A DNA stretch of 12,038 bases from an uncultured Eubacteriales bacterium (lineage in GTDB: Bacteria; Bacillota; Clostridia; Christensenellales; UBA1242): positions 1 through 12,038 of the forward strand of contig CAJJIV010000024.1 of the NCBI GenBank assembly GCA_905187655.1, written 5' to 3'. This document shows, piece after piece, positions 8,618-12,038 of the stretch. The notes beneath the pieces were generated by a model, which ran no database searches, had not been told where the DNA came from, and worked only from the letters and a program-made list of their open reading frames with translations. The first letter of the stretch is position 1, and every line of letters begins with the position of its first letter. A program made the position numbers and the translations under genes.

Positions 8618-10345
8618 ATGAATATATCTAAACTTTTAGGAGAAAGAATTAAAGAAACACCAAACAGTGCAATGGTAAAGAGTCATGCCTACTTACTAAG
8701 GGCTGGTTATATTAAACAAGTAGGTGCGGGCATTTTTACATTATTGCCACCAGCACAAAGGGTGAGTTTAAAAATTCAGGAAATAATCCGTGATGAGATG
8801 AATAAAGTTGGTGGGCAAGAAGTTTTATTCCCCGTTGTAATGCCACGAGAAATTTGGGACGCAAGTGGAAGATATTCTTCTATTGGGGAGGAAATGGTAA
8901 GGTTTAAAGACCGAAACAATCATGATATGCTTCTTGGAATGACACATGAGGAGGCGGCTGTTCATGCTTGTATGAAGACCATAAAAAGCTATTCACAATT
9001 ACCACTTATGATTTATCAAATTCAAACCAAGTTCCGTGATGAAGCACGTCCGAGAGCAGGTTTAATTAGGGTAAGAGAATTTACAATGAAAGATGCTTAT
9101 TCTTTTCACGAGGACCAAACTGACTTAGACTTATATTACAATGAAGTATATAAGGCATATGAAAGAATTTATCGCAGAATTGGAATGGAAAATTTTATTG
9201 CAGTTGCAGGTGATAGTGGAATGATGGGTGGTAAAATTTCTCACGAATTTATGCTTTTAACCGATATTGGAGAAGATAGCATTGCTATATGTCCAAAATG
9301 TGGTTATAAAGCAAATATGGAAGTTGCATCAAGTGTGCCTGTAAAAAATGAAAAGAAAGAAACTCCAAAAGCAGAAGAAGTGTATACTGGAATTAATAAG
9401 ACTATAAATGAAGTTTGCAACCAACTTGGAGTTGATGCAAAGCACACATGCAAGGCTGTTTGTTATGCTGTTAAGGGTGACGAAAACAGAATAGTAATTG
9501 CTTTCATTAGGGGAGATAAAGAAGTTAATGAATGCAAACTTGGCAGAATAGTTAAGGGCGAAGTCGCAATTAAAGATTTAACAAATTCTGGACTTGTTTC
9601 AGGCAATATTGGGCCAATTGGCTTAAATGTTAAGAACGCTGAAATTGTATTTGATAAATCTCTTGAAGATTTAAGCGGTTGTGTTGTTGGAGCAAATAAA
9701 AATGAGTTCCACATAAAAAATGTAGTATTTGGCAGAGATGTTATGCCAAGTGTATATTATGATTTTGCAAAAGTTCAAGACGGAGATATTTGTACTTGTT
9801 GTGGTTCCCCATTAACTATAAATAGAGGAATAGAGATTGGAAACATATTTCAATTAGGCACAAAATATACTAAATCAATGGACTTTAAAGTTCATATGAG
9901 AGATGGGAAATTTGGCTATCCAATTATGGGTTGCTATGGAATAGGAGTTGGAAGAAGTTTGGCTTCGGTTGCCGAAGAGCAAGCAGATGATAAGGGGCTA
10001 GTTTGGCCAATGACAATTGCACCTTGGCATGTTTACGTTTGTCCAATTAAATATGAACAAGAAGATGTAAAAACTGCAACCGATAAACTTGTAAAGAAGT
10101 TAGAAGCAAATGGGGTAGAAGTTTTGTTAGATGATCGAAGTGTTAACCCAGGAATTAAATTTGCTGATAGTGAATTAATGGGGATTCCTTTGAGGGTGGT
10201 TGTAAGTCCAAAATCATTACAAGCAGGAATGTTGGAACTTACTTGTAGAAAGTCTGGCGATACAAAAATGATTTCGCTTCAGGGTGCGGATACAACAATT
10301 AGAGAAATAATTGATGAGAGTATAAAAAAATTAAATAATATTTAA
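8618..10345 (+). CDS. proS: Prolyl-tRNA synthetase, bacterial type with editing domain
   Basis: This class II synthetase charges tRNA-Pro and normally hydrolyses mischarged Ala-tRNA-Pro. The 575 residues match the long bacterial form. Motif 2 is at about 139-164 (FRDEARPRAG, then REFTMKDAYSFH), motif 3 contains GIGVGR (441-446), and the anticodon-binding domain fills the C-terminus from about 470. The editing insertion lies between motifs 2 and 3 (about 235-390) and retains Lys279, the position known to matter for editing in the E. coli enzyme. Cysteine pairs flank the insertion (CPKCG at 225-229, CTCCG at 392-396). AGGAGA (8608-8613) lies 4 bases before the ATG. It is the first gene of an operon with the phosphoribosyltransferase and transporter genes. 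Confidence 0.98.
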   Translation: MNISKLLGERIKETPNSAMVKSHAYLLRAGYIKQVGAGIFTLLPPAQRVSLKIQEIIRDEMNKVGGQEVLFPVVMPREIWDASGRYSSIGEEMVRFKDRNNHDMLLGMTHEEAAVHACMKTIKSYSQLPLMIYQIQTKFRDEARPRAGLIRVREFTMKDAYSFHEDQTDLDLYYNEVYKAYERIYRRIGMENFIAVAGDSGMMGGKISHEFMLLTDIGEDSIAICPKCGYKANMEVASSVPVKNEKKETPKAEEVYTGINKTINEVCNQLGVDAKHTCKAVCYAVKGDENRIVIAFIRGDKEVNECKLGRIVKGEVAIKDLTNSGLVSGNIGPIGLNVKNAEIVFDKSLEDLSGCVVGANKNEFHIKNVVFGRDVMPSVYYDFAKVQDGDICTCCGSPLTINRGIEIGNIFQLGTKYTKSMDFKVHMRDGKFGYPIMGCYGIGVGRSLASVAEEQADDKGLVWPMTIAPWHVYVCPIKYEQEDVKTATDKLVKKLEANGVEVLLDDRSVNPGIKFADSELMGIPLRVVVSPKSLQAGMLELTCRKSGDTKMISLQGADTTIREIIDESIKKLNNI

Positions 10346-10360
10346 ACAAAGGTGATGCAC

Positions 10361-10714
10361 ATGGGAAAAGAATATGTAACATGGAAGCAAGTAGAAGGCT
10401 TTATTGATGAACTTAAGAAACATTTTTGCAATGTTAAATTCAGCGGTGTTTACGGAATTCCTAAAGGTGGAATGGTAATAGCAAGTATGATTGCCTACAA
10501 TTTTAACATTCCACTTCTTATGGCACCATATGCAGGTTGTTTGGTGGTAGATGATACCGCAGACACCGGCAAAACTTTGCGTCATTATCAAGAAAAAGGT
10601 TACAAAATCGCAACATTATACTGGAAGAAGTCCAGTGAGGTTACACCTGATTACTATATGTTTGAAAAAAAAGATGATTGGATTGTTTTTCCTTGGGAAC
10701 GAGGAGAGAAATAA
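10361..10714 (+). CDS. Short Gpt-like phosphoribosyltransferase
   Basis: The 117-residue product carries a type I phosphoribosyltransferase PRPP loop, LVVDDTADTGKTL (61-73), with the acidic pair Asp64-Asp65. GIPKGGMVIAS (32-42) corresponds to the family's RGG segment, with Lys replacing the usual Arg. The end, WIVFPWERGEK, matches the WI-x-x-PW closing motif of xanthine/hypoxanthine-guanine phosphoribosyltransferases. The protein is therefore probably a purine-base salvage enzyme making nucleoside monophosphates from PRPP. It is shorter than E. coli Gpt (152 residues, from memory): only 7 residues separate IPLL from the PRPP loop, where Gpt has a flexible catalytic loop. Activity and substrate are thus uncertain. 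ATG 10361 was chosen because AAAGG (10348-10352) lies 8 bases upstream; GTG 10352 and ATG 10355 are too close to it. The gene begins 15 bases after proS. Confidence 0.85.
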   Translation: MGKEYVTWKQVEGFIDELKKHFCNVKFSGVYGIPKGGMVIASMIAYNFNIPLLMAPYAGCLVVDDTADTGKTLRHYQEKGYKIATLYWKKSSEVTPDYYMFEKKDDWIVFPWERGEK

Positions 10715-10735
10715 TTTAGTCCTTAAGGAAGATTT

Positions 10736-11737
10736 ATGTTAGAAACACTTTTAGATGCCCTATTAGATTCTCTTAAGATGTTACCACTATTACTAGTGGT
10801 ATATCTTTTGTTGGAATTTTTAGAGTACAAAGGTGTAACTAAATTTGAAGATTCAAAATTACTTAAAGGAAATTGGTCTCCTGTATTCGGTTCACTTTTT
10901 GGAAGTATTCCACAATGCGGATTTTCAGTAATTTCCACTGATTTGTATGCTTCAAGAAAACTTTCAATAGGTGGTCTTATTGCGGTTTATATTGCGACAA
11001 GTGATGAAGCCATACCACTAATGATTGCAGACATAAAAGCTTTACCATGGTTGGGGCTATTGCTTGCAATTAAAATTGTCTTCGCAATTTTGGTTGGATA
11101 TCTTGCAATATTTTTGTATAGGCTAATTTTTAAACCAAAAGTACGCGTTTTTTGTGTTAATGTTAACAAAGATCCAGAGCAGAAAATGGTGGTTAAACTC
11201 GCTGATTCTGCAAAAGAAAGTGAAAAAGAAGATGAACAAATTAAAGTTGATATTGACCATAAAGAAAATAAAAAAGTTAACAAAAAAGAGCATAGACACC
11301 CACATGATTATCATCCAGATGGGTGCTGTCACCATCATATAGAGCATGAAGGATTTAATTGGAAACACCCAATTTTACATAGTTTAAAAATATTTGCTTT
11401 TGTGTTAATCATGAACGTTATTTTTGGACTAATTGTATACTATGTTGGAGAGTCTAAATTGGTAGAATTTTTATCTAGTAGCAGTGCTTTTCAGCCAATT
11501 GTTGCAGTTCTTATAGGACTTATTCCAAATTGTGTGTCATCTGTTTTATTAACAAAACTATTTTTAATTGGTGGAATTAGTTTTGGGTCAATTGTTGCGG
11601 GGCTTTCGGTTAATGCAGGCTTGGGTTTGTTGGTGTTAATTAAACAAAACAAGAATTGGAAGGAAAATTTATTTATTTTCTGTATGCTAGTTATTCCTAG
11701 TTTGATACTGGGCTACTTGTTACATTTTGTTATTTAG
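10736..11737 (+). CDS. Duplicated-half membrane transporter, ArsP_2 / putative manganese or heavy-metal exporter family
   Basis: The 333-residue membrane protein resembles the putative 10TM heavy-metal exporter family (ArsP_2), whose members are annotated either as arsenic efflux proteins or as putative manganese transporters. Hydrophobic helices lie near 12-30, 48-68, 76-97, 105-129, 214-237, 252-275, 280-303 and 311-332. The two halves are related: GSIPQCGFS (56-64) with LSIGGLIA (76-83) in the first, and GLIPNCVSS (261-269) with ISFGSIVAG (281-289) in the second. Between them is a soluble loop (about 133-210), Lys/Glu-rich at first, then with His at 186, 188, 190, 193, 199-201 and 204 and Cys197-Cys198, a likely metal-binding segment. 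ATSDEAIP (87-94) is a conserved-looking polar break in a helix. AAGGAAG (10725-10731) precedes the ATG by 4 bases, and the gene follows the phosphoribosyltransferase by 21 bases. The transported ion cannot be told from sequence alone. Confidence 0.85.
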   Translation: MLETLLDALLDSLKMLPLLLVVYLLLEFLEYKGVTKFEDSKLLKGNWSPVFGSLFGSIPQCGFSVISTDLYASRKLSIGGLIAVYIATSDEAIPLMIADIKALPWLGLLLAIKIVFAILVGYLAIFLYRLIFKPKVRVFCVNVNKDPEQKMVVKLADSAKESEKEDEQIKVDIDHKENKKVNKKEHRHPHDYHPDGCCHHHIEHEGFNWKHPILHSLKIFAFVLIMNVIFGLIVYYVGESKLVEFLSSSSAFQPIVAVLIGLIPNCVSSVLLTKLFLIGGISFGSIVAGLSVNAGLGLLVLIKQNKNWKENLFIFCMLVIPSLILGYLLHFVI

Positions 11738-11777
11738 AATGTAGATATTTTGATTGCAAGATAGGTAAAATTGCAAA

Positions 11778-11802
11778 GTTTGAAAATTTTATTAAATCAA
11801 AC
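11778..11802. repeat. Short inverted repeat between the transporter gene and the tRNA promoter
   Basis: GTTTGA (11778-11783) and TCAAAC (11797-11802) are perfect reverse complements around 13 AT-rich bases, ending 2 bases before the -35 of the tRNA promoter. No T-run follows, so it is not a standard terminator. It may be an upstream promoter element, a weak end signal for the transporter operon, or chance. Confidence 0.25.
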
Positions 11803-11804
11803 GG

Positions 11805-11833
11805 TTGACACAAATAAATGAATGTGATATATT
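11805..11833 (+). promoter_or_regulatory. Strong promoter of the tRNA-Cys-tRNA-Leu operon
   Basis: TTGACA (11805-11810, perfect) and TATATT (11828-11833) are 17 bases apart, with TGa (11825-11827) giving an extended -10. This is the best promoter in the window, as expected for stable RNA. Transcription would begin near 11840, leaving about 40 bases of leader that include the palindrome GGGTACCC (11863-11870). Confidence 0.85.
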
Positions 11834-11879
11834 ATTTATTGTCTGTTTGACAATACTAAAGAGGGTACCCAAGTAAGTT

Positions 11880-11953
<74 letters not shown>

Positions 11954-11955
11954 AT

Positions 11956-12038
11956 GCCGATGTGGCGGAATAGGCAGACGCAAGGGACTTAAAATCCCTC
12001 GAGGGAAACTTCGTGCCGGTTCAAGTCCGGCCATCGGC
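11956..12038 (+). tRNA. tRNA-Leu (anticodon TAA), 3' end cut by window edge
   Basis: The sequence begins two bases after the CCA of tRNA-Cys. The acceptor GCCGATG pairs with CATCGGC, which ends exactly at the last base, so the discriminator and any CCA lie outside. The anticodon stem AGGGA/TCCCT encloses loop CTTAAAA with TAA at 11990-11992. A long variable arm (CGAGGGAAACTTCG) and T arm GCCGG/CCGGC show a class II tRNA. It reads UUA, and by wobble UUG, the main leucine codons expected in an AT-rich genome. Confidence 0.95.

Noticed and set aside
10331..10591. Minus-strand frame over the phosphoribosyltransferase gene
   Set aside because: The plus strand carries a recognisable PRPP motif in this region; the opposite frame has no family features.
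11863..11870. GGGTACCC palindrome in the tRNA leader as an operator
   Set aside because: Eight bases, a single occurrence, with no supporting context.

Overview
The window is AT-rich DNA that looks like a chromosome segment of a low-GC, Firmicutes-type bacterium, perhaps an uncultivated gut Clostridia relative. The support is strong AGGAG-type ribosome binding sites, TTGAAA/TTGACA promoters often with an extended TGn -10, tRNA genes with encoded CCA, and short intergenic spaces. The taxonomic guess is an inference. No insertion sequence, prophage gene or CRISPR array is visible.

Layout. (1) Positions 1-3245 on the minus strand hold one very long reading frame that runs off the left edge. It encodes a probable surface lipoprotein of at least 1081 residues built from repeated beta-strand-rich modules. 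(2) A divergent spacer (3246-3456) with two inverted repeats separates it from an unrecognised 217-residue plus-strand protein (3457-4110). (3) A monocistronic NAD-type glyceraldehyde-3-phosphate dehydrogenase (4209-5222) has its own -10 box and a clear rho-independent terminator. (4) A tight operon (5363-8540) encodes a zinc-ribbon/TM2 membrane protein, the tRNA thiouridylase MnmA, tryptophanyl-tRNA synthetase TrpS and a 63-residue helical protein. (5) A second operon (8618-11737) with its own TTGAAA-N16-TATAAT promoter encodes prolyl-tRNA synthetase ProS, a very short Gpt-like phosphoribosyltransferase, and a duplicated-half membrane transporter with a His/Cys-rich loop. It resembles the 10TM heavy-metal exporter family (ArsP_2; members are also called putative manganese transporters). 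(6) A strong promoter drives a tRNA-Cys(GCA)-tRNA-Leu(UAA) pair, the latter cut by the right edge.

The common theme of positions 5363-12038 is translation: tRNA modification, two aminoacyl-tRNA synthetases and two tRNA genes, with purine salvage and metal export attached. Neither synthetase has a T-box leader, which is notable because such leaders are common in low-GC Gram-positives. The least explained parts are the repeat-built lipoprotein, the 217-residue protein, the zinc-ribbon/TM2 protein, the 63-residue protein and the minimal phosphoribosyltransferase. I see no convincing evidence of a wholly new multi-gene system.
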